From Catonia carolina (Eukaryota; Arthropoda; Insecta; Hemiptera; Achilidae), in NCBI GenBank assembly GCA_035578175.1, contig JAQMRL010000001.1, positions 53,219,553-53,283,552 of the forward strand: 64,000 nucleotides of DNA. Direction: 5' to 3'. Made by a program: the position numbers and the translations under genes. The notes beneath the pieces were generated by a model, which made no database searches, had not been told where the DNA came from, and worked only from the letters and a program-made list of their open reading frames with translations. The first letter of the stretch is position 1. Every line of letters starts with the position of its first letter. Of the stretch, positions 21,696 through 33,204 are shown piece by piece.

Positions 21696-21888
21696 GTACA
21701 TTGGAATTGTAGTTGGTAACGTGCTCGCCTCTCATCATGCTCATCGGTCTTGGGTTCGAATCCCATTCAGGCACGGCATATTTTCATACGTTACAAAAAT
21801 AATTTCATCGTTCACCGTCTGCATTAGCAGTAATTGCAGAACAGTTGGACTTTAAGCCGAAAAAAAGAAAAAAAAGTACATTGGAATT
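21696..21888 (+). repeat. tRNA-derived SINE, family B, copy B3, with 13-bp target duplication
   Basis: The SINE body (21709-21875) has a tRNA-like head GTAGTTGGTAACGTGCTCGC, the B box GGGTTCGAATCCC, the family body (CAGGCACGGCATATTTTCAT, CACCGTCTGCATTAGCAGTA, ACAGTTGGACTTTAAGC) and an A-rich tail. It is flanked by perfect copies of GTACATTGGAATT at 21696-21708 and 21876-21888. This is the clearest retroposition event in the window. The head starts at the A box, so the first few tRNA bases are missing. Confidence 0.92.
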
Positions 21889-21945
21889 CTGTTATTTACA
21901 CTACCTAACAATGTTTCATAACTCTAAAATCTACACACATTACAT

Positions 21946-22384
21946 TTAAAGAACATTCATTGTAAGATCAGAATAAACTGCATGTTTTGTTAAAAAACCT
22001 TTTACTTTCCAATCAAAGTTTTTTAAATTAAGGCGTCGTATTTTAGATGGTAATCTGTTGAAAAACCGAACGGAATTGTAGTGAATTCTTTTCGAAAACT
22101 TTGAAGTTCTATATTTTTTAATTCTGAAGTCATCATTGTGTCGAGTTTCATAATTATGATTGTATTCATTTTTTGTAAATAACACAGTGTTCCTTTTCGC
22201 GAATTTTAAAATTTCATATATATAACGAGACGGTAAGGGGAGAATATTGTATTTAACAAACAATCCTTTGCAAGAATAATGCCTTGGAATGTTTACAATA
22301 ATTCTAATTGCGTATTTTTGTCTTAAGGTGTTCGGTTGAGTTGCCCCACTGCGCGACCCCATAGCTGGACTGAATGGGGCTGGA
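21946..22384 (-). pseudogene. LINE reverse transcriptase C-terminal region
   Basis: The longest frame here (21946-22404, minus, 152 codons) reads QKYAIRIIVNIPRHYSC, LFVKYNILPLPSRYIYEIL, HNYETRHNDDFRI, then FSKRIHYNSVRFFNRLPSKI. This matches the ..KRAIRII......SC..LF...ILPL.S.YI.E.L / H.Y.TR......HR.S.F..S..Y.G...YN.LP..I pattern of the post-RT region of Jockey-like insect LINEs. Just upstream, YGVAQWGNS appears in a different frame (about 22330-22360), so at least one frameshift separates the two. The ORF2 start and RT palm are absent, as usual for a 5'-truncated copy. Confidence 0.75.
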
Positions 22385-22427
22385 GTTAGTCCGGGTAAGC
22401 ACAAATCCGGATTAACTCGAATATTCT
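22385..22427. repeat. Possible pogo/Tigger-like end fragment
   Basis: GTCCGGGTAAGCACAAATCC then GGATTAACTCGAATATTC reads in reverse as CGAGTTAATCCGGAT..CCGGAC, like a Tigger end. It abuts the truncated LINE above. Confidence 0.4.
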
Positions 22428-23124
22428 AATGTGATTTGGCTTAAAAAACAATAACTCGAAATTTATAGAAAAAATGTATTTGTTTTATTACTTAACAGTG
22501 TTGCTCGTATGAGCGCAAATACCCTTTATATCATTTTTGTACTAATAATTCGTACATCCGGTAACGATTGCGACTCTATTTGATTGTACGGTAAACCATG
22601 AAGCATTGGGTCTATGTACGCCCTACTATTGAGGCTTCGCGGTGAAAAATTTATTTTATCTTAATATAGTAAGACTGTGTGTTCATCATTTATTAAAGGA
22701 TTAATATATCCATACCGCCCTAGTCGCGTATTTCGTTATTGTAGGACCCATTTTAATGATTTTTGTGTGCATTTTAACAGTTTTAACTACTGATGTGCCG
22801 AAAATGATTAATTTTCATTGAAATAACTTATTATTTATATTAAGTTTACCATTAAAAATGGCATGGCCCGCTATGGGTATCGTTATGGCAAATAAACATA
22901 TCTGAGAGTTTCTTACAGTTGAATTAAATTATCTTTGTTGATGTTGATGTTGATGTTTATGTATGTAGGTGATAAAAAATTTAGGTTAGTTTATACAATG
23001 TTTATTTTATTTGTCCGGAGTCACATTCTGTAGTGATTGGTACTTACATCTTGCAGAAGTTAACTTAATATTTCTTATTGTTAATTAAAATGTAACATTA
23101 ATATTGTATTACAAAACAGGTGTT
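22428..23124. other. AT-rich intergenic DNA
   Basis: Nothing recognised apart from a short TGATGT run near 22940. Confidence 0.4.
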
Positions 23125-23260
23125 TATCTACAAACCAACGAGACAACGTGGTATTGGATGGACTCGGAAGAGATGGGCATTCCATCTTCATTAAGACATT
23201 AAAGCTAATCTAGAAGTTGGAACAGACAGGAGACCTAACCCTTATAATTATAACCGATAG
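23125..23260 (+). pseudogene. Probable LINE ORF2 terminal fragment
   Basis: The + strand reads RQRGIGWTRKRWAFHLH, a stop, then ..LEVGTDRRPNPYNYNR. This resembles the GRP+KRW ... LE.GT....PNP end of several insect LINE ORF2s. It is short and has at least one stop. Confidence 0.45.
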
Positions 23261-23458
23261 AAAATAAAACTAGAATAACTGTGATTTCAAATTGAGGACT
23301 TGTCAAGAACTTAAAAAAATTAAAAATTAACTTAATGGATCATTTAAATATGTATATTTTACTTTACTACATACTAAGAAAAGTATGTGATTACTTACTA
23401 CTGGAATAAGTGTCATCTTTTAATATTTATCCAACTACTATTGGATAAATTCGTTTCA

Positions 23459-23490
23459 AAACAGTCGGACGTTAAACAAAAAAAAAACAT
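23459..23490 (+). repeat. SINE family B tail fragment
   Basis: ACAGTCGGACGTTAAACAAA followed by an A-run equals the last ~20 bp plus tail of family B. Confidence 0.6.
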
Positions 23491-24801
23491 TCGTGTGGAT
23501 GTTTTGTATGTTTATTCACTTGGTTTTATTCTTTTTTTAATAAAATATTATTTGAAAGGTATTCTCGTACACTGTAAAATGTCTCATTCCTCAAGTAACT
23601 TTTCTGGTATTTTGTAATTGAATGTAAATTAAATTAGCACAATTTTTTAAAATTTTTGGTAATTTATTGACGTATTTAGTTAAGAATATTTATAAAATCA
23701 CAGGTACGGTTAAATATCCTGTCTCATCTAGCACTGTAAAGAGGTGCCATATTGAGTGGAAATGTTAATATCACTAAATAGATGAAAATTTGTAAACTTG
23801 GAAATCTTATTAAGACGAAAGAACTTGTTTTATCCTCGTACTGTATGTATATGTACAACCTGTTGAACCGAACGACTTTAGGTCATATCTATTTTGGGTT
23901 TATCGCAGCCGAGAATATTTTGCATTTAAATCGGCGACGCAATGTAGCGCACCAGATGCAATCAACTCGTGCGGGAAACCGTTACAGTAGTCCAATATGT
24001 GAAATTTTATTAAATTAGAATTTAATGTCAAAATGTGGGACAGTTATCTATCCTTTTCTATAAATATATTTTGTCTTTATTTGTATTTATTTATTGGAAA
24101 ACTGTTTTTACTCAACTTATACGGTGGTTGATTTAGTGGGGAACGTATGTATGGAAATGAAACTAGAGCAAAGTACTTTAGTGCTGTACGCTGTAGTTGC
24201 TGTGTTGTATTTTGTATACAAGTCTTTTGTTTTTCTTATCGTTAGTGTATTTGTTACAATTATTATCATTCTATTCATCTTCATTGTTCTTTTGTTAAAA
24301 GTATTGCGTTATTATTTATAATCATGAATTTAAACGACGACGCATATTGTTGCTGTTATTATTCCCATTTTATTATCAAGTACCTATTTATTTATGTTTA
24401 TCGCCATGGCATTTTTAACCTGTGTAGACTATAGGTTTTCTTCAAATACTATAATATAAGTGTACGAGAATAATATTATACTTGCTTTATTGTCTGCTGT
24501 ACAAAAATATTTTATCATTTGACATTTAAACGTTTTGTAACCGACATCAATTAGCTGATCCACTTATCATTCATCAATTCGTGGACTAGTTTCTAAAAAC
24601 AAGATAGGAAGGGTTGTGTAAGCTGTTAATTTAATATTTGTCCAAAGATTGATTAATGTTTATTTTGTTATTTAATTTTGACCACCTATGTCCGTATGAT
24701 TTTTAACTTTTCTAATATGAACGCGAGTCCTCATTGATTCACTTTTTCATCACTAATTCTTTAAACTTCTCGATCACCTTTTTTCGTTAGTTTAGATCAT
24801 C
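23491..24801. other. AT-rich intergenic DNA
   Basis: The frames at 23782-24018 and 24094-24321 have no recognisable domain; the second is a chance hydrophobic frame in T-rich DNA. Confidence 0.4.
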
Positions 24802-25125
24802 GATAGGCTGGTTTGAACCTCTGGAGTTGTCAGACGAGGAGTACAAATTACGCTTATCAACATGCCAGTCTCTCTGAAAAGCATCTACTTTCTACCCTGC
24901 AAATGACACCTTCACTTCATTTACCACGGAGTCTGGCTGTATAATGAAGTTCATTACTCTCAGAGGAAATAACTCTGACTAGTGTTCTTAAATGGTTCAG
25001 CCGTATATAGACACGGTTCAGCATGGTCACATGGCTGACCATGTGATAAGAAACAGAACTTTTTTGTAGCCCTGGAACTAGCAGTAGAGTGCAAATAATT
25101 TAACACCCCACCTGCCTGTTATTGG
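24802..25125 (-). repeat. Family A SINE-like repeat, copy 6
   Basis: This minus-strand copy runs from the head (AACAGGCAGGTGGGGTGTTA on the minus strand) through GAACCTCTGGAG and GGCTGGTTTGAACC on the + strand. The TTTTACTAAGTAAAA block upstream of the 3' palindrome is deleted, and an extra segment (TATATAGACACGGTTCAGCA) interrupts the middle. With copy 1 it fixes the family's 5' end at CAGGCAGGTGG.GTGTTAAAT. Confidence 0.75.
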
Positions 25126-25282
25126 AAATCGATCACCTATTGAGCTAAAATTCGGCATTTTTTCATTAAGGTTTGAACTGTAAAACTAAAGCATTTGTAT
25201 TTCGAGCGTTCAGCTACTTTTGATTCGTTTTTCTTGTTATACATTTGAATTTTTTGCACGTTAATGATAATGAAGGAAAGTG

Positions 25283-25345
25283 AGTGATGAAAAAATTCCA
25301 AACCTTACCAAAAATCGAACCCGGAACTCCTGAATTACATTTTTT
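25283..25345 (-). repeat. SINE family C fragment
   Basis: CTTACCAAAAATCGAACCCG GAACTCCTG reads on the minus strand as CAGGAGTTCCGGGTTCGATT, the B-box region of family C. Confidence 0.5.
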
Positions 25346-26285
25346 TTTTATTTATATTTAACTTATTTATTTACAATCAGCCTTACAATGCGGCTTTAAG
25401 CAAATCATTATACAAGAACTAAACTGACGTCAGTGAAAAGTATACAGCCTTTGCTCTCACTTCAACTAAATAAAATTAGAAAATAAAGTTAATAAAAACT
25501 AAGAAAAGTTGTAAAGTTACAAAATTAACAAGAACAATGTAAAAGAAGTAAACAAAAAAAAATGAAGTAAACAATGCAAAAGAAGTTAACAATAGAAAAG
25601 TAAAATAAAATTTTAAAAATATTGAATAAATTACAATTGAGTGATAAATATTGTAGTATATACTATCCCGAAGGGTGTTACTTCTGAAAGTCGGCTTTAG
25701 TATTATGATAGTGATACCAAGACGAAGTAAAATGTGGAGTAAAACCGGGAGAAGCTATTAACCAGTTTTTTAATGCACTCCTCTGCGGTTGCCAACTCAT
25801 CGCAGATACAATTTCTAATCATAGCATAAACTGTTAATGAATAACTTATTTGATTTCATTCTTCTGCTCTATAAAACAAAACTTGTGTGTAGATTATCAT
25901 AATTTACAACTTCAGTTAAATCAGATCAATGAACTAGAATTAAAATGTATAATTCATATTGAAGATTACAAATTGTCGTTACATTTTTCAAAAAGACGGA
26001 AATAATTTGAACGTAATTCGAAGTATTTTACTTCGAGGAGGGAAGAAAAACAAGTGTTGGGCGAAAGGAAAATGATTTTTCATCTGTGTATTGTTTAAAC
26101 GACCTCTCTTTCTTGTTGACGCGTTTACTTTCTAACTTTTGAAAATCACGGGCAGCGCTGTAACTTGGGAAATTTGTTCCTCAGGAGTGGAACAGAAAAA
26201 AAGTATGTACATTTCGACTAATTGCAACTAAGGGGTTTTTACCCTTTAGCTAAATCGAACTATAATTGAGGATGACAGCCCTAAT
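25346..26285. other. A/T-rich DNA, possible retroelement 3' region
   Basis: It begins with a T9 run and TTTATTTACAATCAGCCTTA, which could be the 3' end of a minus-strand retroelement. The sequence after it is too decayed to read as protein. Confidence 0.3.
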
Positions 26286-26289
26286 AAAG

Positions 26290-27030
26290 TAACAATGAGA
26301 TAATGTTTTGTACAAATATTTTGATTGTTTTTCAAAATATTCGCCTTTAAGTTATACGCTTTTGCATGCATTCGAAACATTTTTGCACTCTGAAGGTATT
26401 TAGACATGGAATTTGAAGGCTTCAAAAGCTTTTTTAGGTGATGAAAATAGCTTTTCGCATATTTCTTGTTTGACATTCGGGAAAATAATGAAGTCATTAA
26501 GCGATAATTTGAGTCAATCTGGGCAATGAAATATTAATCGATGGTTTCTCCGTCAAATAATTAATTTTTAGACGTACTGTATGAGACCTGACATTGTGAT
26601 GATGAAAGATGATGTAACGTTGTTTTCCCTGATTTCATCAATGACTTGTGGCAATAAGAATTGTGGGCCATTCATCATTTTACTGTTCTTCGATCCCCGA
26701 AAGGAATGGTTGCTACTTTTCCAGTACAGCGATAGAAACAAGCAATCAATTTCGTGGAAGTGCTTCTAGAACGAAAAATTTTTGTTTGAATCAGTTCATT
26801 TTTGAACATTCTAACAGTTGATTTGTTCTTCATTTCAGGCACTTATAAGTAGTCTATATCCAAGCTTTATCACTTTTTACAATGTCGTGTACCGATTTCG
26901 GAGTTCCTCTATCGAAGTTTTGGAGCAATTACTTATTAAATTTACACGATCCTTTATTCCACGTAAATGTTCACGCATCACTGAAAGTAGACTACTATTC
27001 ATAGATACTCCTAAAAGGATAGCTCGATTT
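26290..27030 (-). pseudogene. Decayed mariner transposase, second subfamily
   Basis: Minus-strand pieces in several frames align in order with a mariner transposase of the type that also gave human GVQW3-like proteins: SDKAWI (first Asp region, about 26875), PEMKNKSTVRMFKNE, FRSRSTSTKLIACF, GKVATIPFGDRRTV, LPQVIDEIRENN, HNVRSHT.RLKINYLTEK (degenerate second-Asp region), FPNVKQEI, KKAFEAFKFHV, and finally LKGEYFEKQ at about 26315. It has many stops and frameshifts. No clear TIR was found. The 134-codon + frame at 26818-27222 is a shadow of this element. It differs from the 7.7/45.3/61.7-kb mariners. Confidence 0.75.
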
Positions 27031-27239
27031 TCACGATGTGATTTTGGTTATCGAATATTGTTGGTTACTCTGAAACTTTGGAAGGAAGAGCGGATGAATA
27101 ATTTTTTGAAGAAGAAAAGGTTTACGTATAATTACGATAGTTGCTCTTTTTATTGTTATGGTCTGTTCTGCTTGTCACTGTATCCTTTGAGCAGCGGTTT
27201 AACGTGTAGGCTAAACAGCTAGAAGGCAGTCAGGTTGTT

Positions 27240-27480
27240 ATGTTTATTATTATGATTTTGCCGCTGGAAAGGAAGTCTCTTTTATTATGACAAGAGAAAA
27301 GATGTTGAAGAGGAGGAGTACCTAGGAACAATAGAAGAGAGCGATCGTGGTGAGCAGCAATCAGCGGCCAGAACAGCAGCACACTTTCCCTTGCTGGATG
27401 GCGTAGCGAAGCGAGGCGCTTTCACCGTAAAAAAGGAAACGGTGGGAGTCAGGCAAGCTATAAGCGCCATCTAGAATAAG
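27240..27480 (+). other. GC-rich island with an open frame
   Basis: It is markedly GC-richer than its surroundings. A + frame from about 27255 to the TAG at 27475 has no ATG at its start and reads KRKDVEEEEYLGTIEESDRG, then AARTAAHFPLLDG and KKETVGVRQAISAI before the stop; a 61-codon minus frame overlaps it. I recognise no domain. It could be an old exon, part of a retroelement, or chance in GC-rich DNA. No convincing splice signals were identified. Confidence 0.3.
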
Positions 27481-28025
27481 GTCACTGCACGGATGAATTA
27501 GAAATCTATCGTTTATATATATAAATCACTTAATTCATTTCATTTAATATTTTTATTAATAATAAAATTTTATATTCATTTTTTATGTAGGTAAATGCTT
27601 GATCGTTACAATTGTGTATCTTAATTAATGTTTTTTTTTATTATGAACGATAATTCTTTTTTCCTAGTTTTAAATCATAAAATGTAGAACTGGAGCAATT
27701 AAATACGTTCCATTTAGGCTGTTCTAACTGAAGAAAGTGCTGTACAACTCAATGAAAATGTTTTTTTGTTTTTGTTAAGGCTCCATTTATAACTTTCAGT
27801 CAAAAGTCGTAAATATTTTCAAGAAAAAAACTTTGTAGCCAATTCTAACTTTATTTTTTTAGTTCATACCGCTACGTTTTTATTAGTATTGTTACTACTC
27901 GGGTGAAGAAGTCCTAGTGGAATCTAGTTTTGTTATGAAAATAATTTCCGATTAATTTTATTGTAGTTAAAAGAGTGATATAGTTTGTTCTATTAATAAT
28001 AACATTAAAAAAAAATCATAAGGCT
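27481..28025. other. AT-rich intergenic DNA
   Basis: Nothing recognised. Confidence 0.4.
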
Positions 28026-28029
28026 ACCT

Positions 28030-28200
28030 CAGTTGCACTGTATTTCGCGTGCTTGGGTACAAAGCGGAAGGTGCCGGGTTAGGTTTAGAAAATTCTTCTT
28101 GTACCATTCAAGGATTAGGACCCCGGAACTGTTCCGCCACCCACCTAGCCACTGGTCGCCCGGATCTCGCATTCCAATATTGGTTCGTAGCTTTTTCCCA
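28030..28200 (+). repeat. GC-rich fragment with SINE C-like segment
   Basis: CAAAGCGGAAGGTGCCGGGT T resembles the AAAGCGGAAGTTCTGGGTTC segment of SINE family C. The rest (GGACCCCGGAACTGTTCCGC.. to about 28200) is GC-rich and unassigned. An 81-codon frame covers it (28049-28294) without a domain. Confidence 0.35.
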
Positions 28201-28529
28201 ATCTAGGCATCCGATGAGGAAACATTTTTTGAAGATCATCGGTTCATTTCCGGCGGTACCCAATAACTGTTTCCTTTATAAAAGTGACTTCTAATTCTCG
28301 CCGCATACTCTCATTTCTGAACCGTTCTAGTGTACTGCAGCCCTTAATTCTTCTTTTTAAAAAGCGGAAAAGTATGAAAACCAGCGGATAATGACTAAGA
28401 AGTCGTTGAGACTTTAAATAAACAAAAACGATAAAATCCATTAAAGTGAACTCGAGGAAAATTTTTTTTTTTAAATTTGAACAATCAACCGTACAAGAAA
28501 ATCAAAAACAAGTCTCCTTGTAGCCATCT

Positions 28530-28870
28530 CTTTCTTTTTCATTTACTGCGTCTTTTCAGAACGTCGGTGAACATCACAGCAGTTTGCAGTCATCACTTAT
28601 TGGCAGCCAGTATAAAAAAACCACCTGGACATCTATCTCGTAGGTGTTTTTCTTCTCGACGTTTTTCTTTGACCGTAACGGCGTTTACCTGTTACTTTCC
28701 CTTGCACGATATTCTACAATAATCTACGTGTATATCTTTCATCACGTGTCCAAAATAATCTAAATTTTCTTCTCCTAATGATGCGTGTAATTTCAGTTTT
28801 GTTGATGTCGGAGCGATTTGGAGTTCCAAATGTTATCCGCACAATATACGTTCAACATCAGCCATAGTGT
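28530..28870 (-). pseudogene. LINE ORF2 C-terminal fragment
   Basis: The minus strand reads NHTMADVERIL, then LGEENLDYFGHVMKD, then KGKVTGKRRYGQRKTSRRK. This fits the ..L.YFGH[VI]MR.....L..LI..GK..GKRG.GR+...WL..L end of a frequent insect LINE. Frames shift between the pieces. The preceding 28200-28530 has no readable protein. Confidence 0.65.
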
Positions 28871-29169
28871 GGTTTTTAAATCTCTTGAGCAATGTTACTA
28901 AATAAAAAAAAGAACACCTACCCTAGAACTTAATCCATAGCTGGGTAGGTAAATTTCCTCCACCTCGTACATTGCGAATTGTAAATGTATTATAGCTTTC
29001 GGTAAGAATGTGTATGGAAATAATTGTAAAAAATATGAAAATAATATTTTATTGATGTTATATTATTTTATAACATACTTCTATAGCACCACAACTCAGT
29101 CCTCTCAAGTCGTACCCGTCGGAGACATTTTAATTAAACTTATCCAACATTTTACACGTCATTAATTCA
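28871..29169. other. AT-rich intergenic DNA
   Basis: Nothing recognised. Confidence 0.4.
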
Positions 29170-29395
29170 TTATCTGTTCTGTTCCTGGTTCAAATCCGAG
29201 TAATACTAGACAGTGGTTACCTGTGTACTTTGATTGTTAAGGTTCAATTAACCATACTCTCTCAGGAGTGGTCGGCTTGGGTCTGAACAAGACTGCACGT
29301 CATACACATCATCCTCATCTCATTGGGTCATTGAGTTGCTTATTGTTCTGAATTGAACAGATTGGAACGTATCCACATTAGGGATTAAAACGAAA
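29170..29395 (+). repeat. tRNA-related SINE, family D, copy 1
   Basis: It has a B-box-like CCTGGTTCAAATCCGAG, then ACTAGACAGTGGTTACCTGT, GTACTTTGATTGTTAAGGTT, CAATTAACCATACTCTCTCA and GGAGTGGTCGGCTTGGGTCT. The same ordered blocks recur at 57505-57720. Similar sequences are common in insect genomes (from memory, not checked). Confidence 0.65.
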
Positions 29396-30310
29396 AAATT
29401 ATCTGTTCCTCCAAAGAAATTATACCTTAGGAAATTCATATTCCTCATGATGTTTTAGTTATTTCTAAACTTTTGAAATTTAAATTGTTCTATGCAAATT
29501 AAGTTCGAAGGCAACAAATGCAGGATTGTGATTTAATTTTTAATAAAAGAAAATTGCTTACTGTGAGTGGTAGGGCCTACTCTCAAATCTTTTAGTTGAT
29601 GTATTTACTAAAAACATTAAAAACTGTGGTCAGGAATTAAGAATTATTTACAGTAAGTTTAGTATGTTAATTTTATGTGTAAATTAAATTTTAATATTTA
29701 ACAGTGTTCTGGATTAAAAAAACTGACACATTTTACAATTTTATAAGAAGTACGTTGAAACTAATGAATTTCAGATAATTATGTATTATATATAGTTATT
29801 TATGTGATGGGTAATTTGTACAAATATATCAAAATAAGTTGAGTCAATTGGTTTTAAGAGGAACGTTCTCTTAGTAATTGAGTATTTTTGTTGTGACGTT
29901 ATGTATGCGGTGGTGAGGTGAAAGTAGTGTTCGCAGCGTGTCGTGATGAGTCTGTCATGAATTGTTGAACACGTACATGTAATGAACGTTTAGTTGAATA
30001 CACGTGCACTGGTTTCGTCGTCGTTGTCTTATGTCTTATGTAGTGTGCTATTTTTGGTCGAGAGAGAGTGAACTGACTAGGTAGACCTACTTTATCTGAA
30101 CGGTACACCCTGCCTACGCTTTGTATACTTATACTGTGCCTACCATTCGTGATAATGTGCTGTAGGTGAAGTACAGTATTATTACTGTTTATGCATTATA
30201 AACGAGGTGGTCACTCTTTAAATATTCCGTTTATTTATTCAGTTTCCCTAATGTTTGGTATATTTATAGCATGGAAGTAATTAATCTTTTCAGCGACGTT
30301 TTTCTCTGAA
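29396..30310. other. AT-rich intergenic DNA
   Basis: Nothing recognised; the frame at 29899-30108 has no domain. Confidence 0.4.
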
Positions 30311-30313
30311 TAA

Positions 30314-30891
30314 TTACGTAGAGAACTTAATTTGTTCGCTGATTGCCGGAAAAACCTGTCCCATTTCCGAGGCTATTTGTGAGTTAGCCAGTAGTTTAAA
30401 ATGTCCTCCGACCGGGTTACGAACCCTGCGCGAAGTTAGACCAGGGGTGGGGCTACCACCTTTGAGCACCTGGCTGTACCCTGAGTTTCGTTCGGAAACC
30501 CAACTTCTAGGTTCTGCCGATCTTTTCACCGTTGGGAAAATTTTCTCATCCGCTGTCGAGACCATTGACCATTTTTCACCTGTACCGTAGGCAGGGGCCC
30601 TATAAATGGGTGCTACCATCCAGAGCCAGATTACTCTTCTTGCTCCTCCTTCCTCATCATTTGCAAGATGAGGCCCCGGGCTTGCAACCGGCGGCATTAT
30701 ATATCACCGTTGGCGGAGTTACACAAGGCAAGGATATCAGATTACAGGATACCTAAGCAGGCGCACTGGTATGCACCAGGAGGTAAAAGGGATTTTGGTA
30801 GATCTAGGAAAAGATGGAGATAGGTGATATATGAGTTCGGAACAGGCTGCGGCCTAGTCTTGGATTGGAAGAAGAAGAAGAAGAAAAACTT
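30314..30891 (+). repeat. GC-rich retroelement-like segment with (GAA)n tail
   Basis: It is sharply GC-rich relative to its flanks and ends in TTGGATTGGAAGAAGAAGAA GAAGAAAAAC (about 30862-30888), a microsatellite-type 3' tail like those of some LINEs and SINEs. A GGGTTACGAACCC palindrome lies at about 30413. Opposing frames (30314-30697 minus, 127 codons; 30532-30756 plus) have no recognisable domain. The last + codons (YEFGTGCGLVLDW in one frame) may be the end of an ORF2, which is inference. Confidence 0.45.
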
Positions 30892-32615
30892 AAATTGTTT
30901 ACTGTTGTTTCGATGTAGGGTCACTACTACCTCTGGTGATAGTATTGGACTCGAATTTCCAGAAAGTTGTAAAAATTATTTTAAAATGAGTTGAGTTATT
31001 TATTTGTTATCACTTTGGCCTACACTGAATTTTTTCTAAAGAGTGAGATGGTGTTGGTCTGAAAATTAGCCCTCTAAATAAACTAAAGTGATGGTGGTCT
31101 GTAGGTTCTATACCCTCGATGCGACTACGTATTAATAACAACCTATTGAACAGCTTCAGAAACATAATTATGTATGAAGTTAAATTACAGAAGATCTGAA
31201 GTCAGCAATCGAAACAAGAGCTCATATTGAAATGGCAAAGCTTTCATTTTTTTTAACAAGAAGCATTCATCTGCTTGTTAATAATACGTAAAACTTCATT
31301 TCTTGCAACATATCGGTTTGTCAAGATCTATAGGTATTTTTTATCTCGCTTTACGGTTTGAAAACGTGAAATTAGAGTGTGAAGTTCATTATAGTTTGAA
31401 GTTTTTGGTATGTGGGTATTCAAAAGAATGCTCAAGATATCGTGACCGGTCATGTTACCAACGTTGTTGTTTTCAGACTTATGTGGGTGGACTGTAAGTT
31501 GGTGAGCATGATCAAAAGGAGGAAGGAACTGCCTATCTTGGTAATTGACTCAGGGATGATAATTATGATTACTTGTCGAGGACTAATTTGAGGTTAGGCA
31601 CTGACTTGGACGAAGGTAATTCTCATAGTTGAAGAACATTAACTTTGGACTAAATGAGTACGCTTACTGTTTTGAGGGTGGTTCGCGATAAAGTGCGATT
31701 TAACGTGAGTTTTAGCCAATCTTCGTTGATGGAGTCGGCAGGCTGAAAAGAAGATGTTTATTGGATTAGCGAAAGAACCATGTACTAATTTGAAGAATTA
31801 TGTAATAGTAGGCTATATTATTACGGAATGAAGGGAAAATCGCTTAATAAAACTTTACGTTTAAAATTTACTGCTGTGAAGATGCGAAACATTTATATCA
31901 CGAGAAAATAAATTTAGGTAGGCTTTTACAGCCTCAAAAACGATACGAGAAACTGAAATCGACTGATAGAGTAAGGAATGATGGGTGGAACAGGAGAGAA
32001 ATTTGATGGAAACCTTTCAAACGAGGAAAGGTTTATACGTGTATAGCGCGTATAAAGAGATCCGATGGTTTATGTACAAGTATATTAAAATCAGTAAAAG
32101 GCAAAAAGAAAATAGACATTGAAGAATAAAGGTTATAGAATATTTAAACGAGGGGTATGAGCTATCGAGAAATTAAAACGCTGGTGGAAAACAAAAAACC
32201 TTTGAGGGAAAAGTGATGCGAGGGACCTGTATAGATATTTCGTTTAACACATTAATGTAGTTTGTCAACAGGCTGAAGTTTCATTTCTAGCAAATAAAGA
32301 AATATAATATTTTACTTACCAAGGAAGTTTAACAGCAATATCATACTATGCTCGATACTGTTACGTCACTAATATAGTTCTGTTGGTTGTAAATTAATAA
32401 ATTTATTTATGTATTTTAATTCTTTATATAACCAAGGAAGTTTAACGACCATATAATTCTACTCTCAATACAGTTACGTCACTAATGCAGTTTAGTAATA
32501 ATTTTGGGTTAGTGATCTTAATTAAACACAGTCGGCCGTAAAAGAAAAAAATAATACAAAATATATTTATTTAAATGAAAAACTAACCTGAGGTAAGTTT
32601 ATGCTGGGATCACCG
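30892..32615. other. Intergenic DNA, possible decayed LINE
   Basis: At 31950-32230 the composition turns purine-rich with LINE-like broken frames (DRVRNDGWNRREI, SDGLCTSILKSVKGKKKID), but no diagnostic motif is secure. A direct repeat sits at about 32318 and 32431 (ACCAAGGAAGTTTAAC). CACAGTCGGCCGTAAAAGAA at 32527 is a SINE B tail. Confidence 0.3.
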
Positions 32616-32619
32616 ACGT

Positions 32620-32895
32620 ACGCTTACGAGAATTTTATAATGCAATGAGTTCTGACTCTTTCCTATGCCCTGTTACAGTGGGAAGGAAACAAAAAATTAG
32701 AAGCGGCGTTAATGTATTTTTACGGAGGGTCAATGGTTTGACAAGGATGAGTTGCTGACAGAATATACAGAAATGAAAAACTTATCGATATAAGTAGATG
32801 GAGTAAATTCAAAGAACGAAGGGAGATAGAATTTGAGACAGTGTTTTGATGTACACGCCTGAAGGAAGAAGAAGACGTTTAAAAGAAGTCTAGAG
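32620..32895 (+). pseudogene. LINE ORF2 C-terminal fragment
   Basis: The + strand reads FLRRVNGLTRMSC followed by QNIQK in one frame and PEGRRRRLKEV further on. This corresponds to the ..EM[RK]FLR.V.G.TR.D..RNE.IR..L ... PEGRRR.GRP end of RTE/CR1-like LINE ORF2s. Several stops separate the pieces. Confidence 0.6.
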
Positions 32896-33204
32896 CGCTG
32901 GGAATGGTTTTAATTGGTTATTTAATGAAATTAAATGAAATAAAAATTTTATACTGGATTTTTAGATGGTCTACACTGTGAAGAAGAGAAAGAGATGAAA
33001 AACTTTAATTAAAACTCTTTATCCATCATTGGGGTTTTCTTTTAATTTATCGATAATTCTGGTACGATATCTTTTCAGGGAGGCATCTTTGTCTAAATTG
33101 GGTACTTCCCAAGTATTTTTGGAGTGTTTTCACGTCATTTTATTTTCAGTAATAGTTGAAAGCACAACTAATGATTCTCCGTGATATGTATTGATTTAAA
33201 TTTT
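32896..33204. other. AT-rich intergenic DNA
   Basis: Nothing recognised. Confidence 0.4.

Noticed and set aside
21709..21775. Functional tRNA gene
   Set aside because: The B box is good, but the acceptor stem is missing and the sequence continues into a SINE body flanked by a target duplication.
24094..24321. 75-codon frame with a long hydrophobic segment as a small membrane protein
   Set aside because: Low-complexity I/V/F/L run in T-rich sequence, with no conservation evidence.
26818..27222. 134-codon + strand frame as a gene
   Set aside because: It overlaps the decayed mariner on the minus strand, whose ordered motifs explain much of the sequence.
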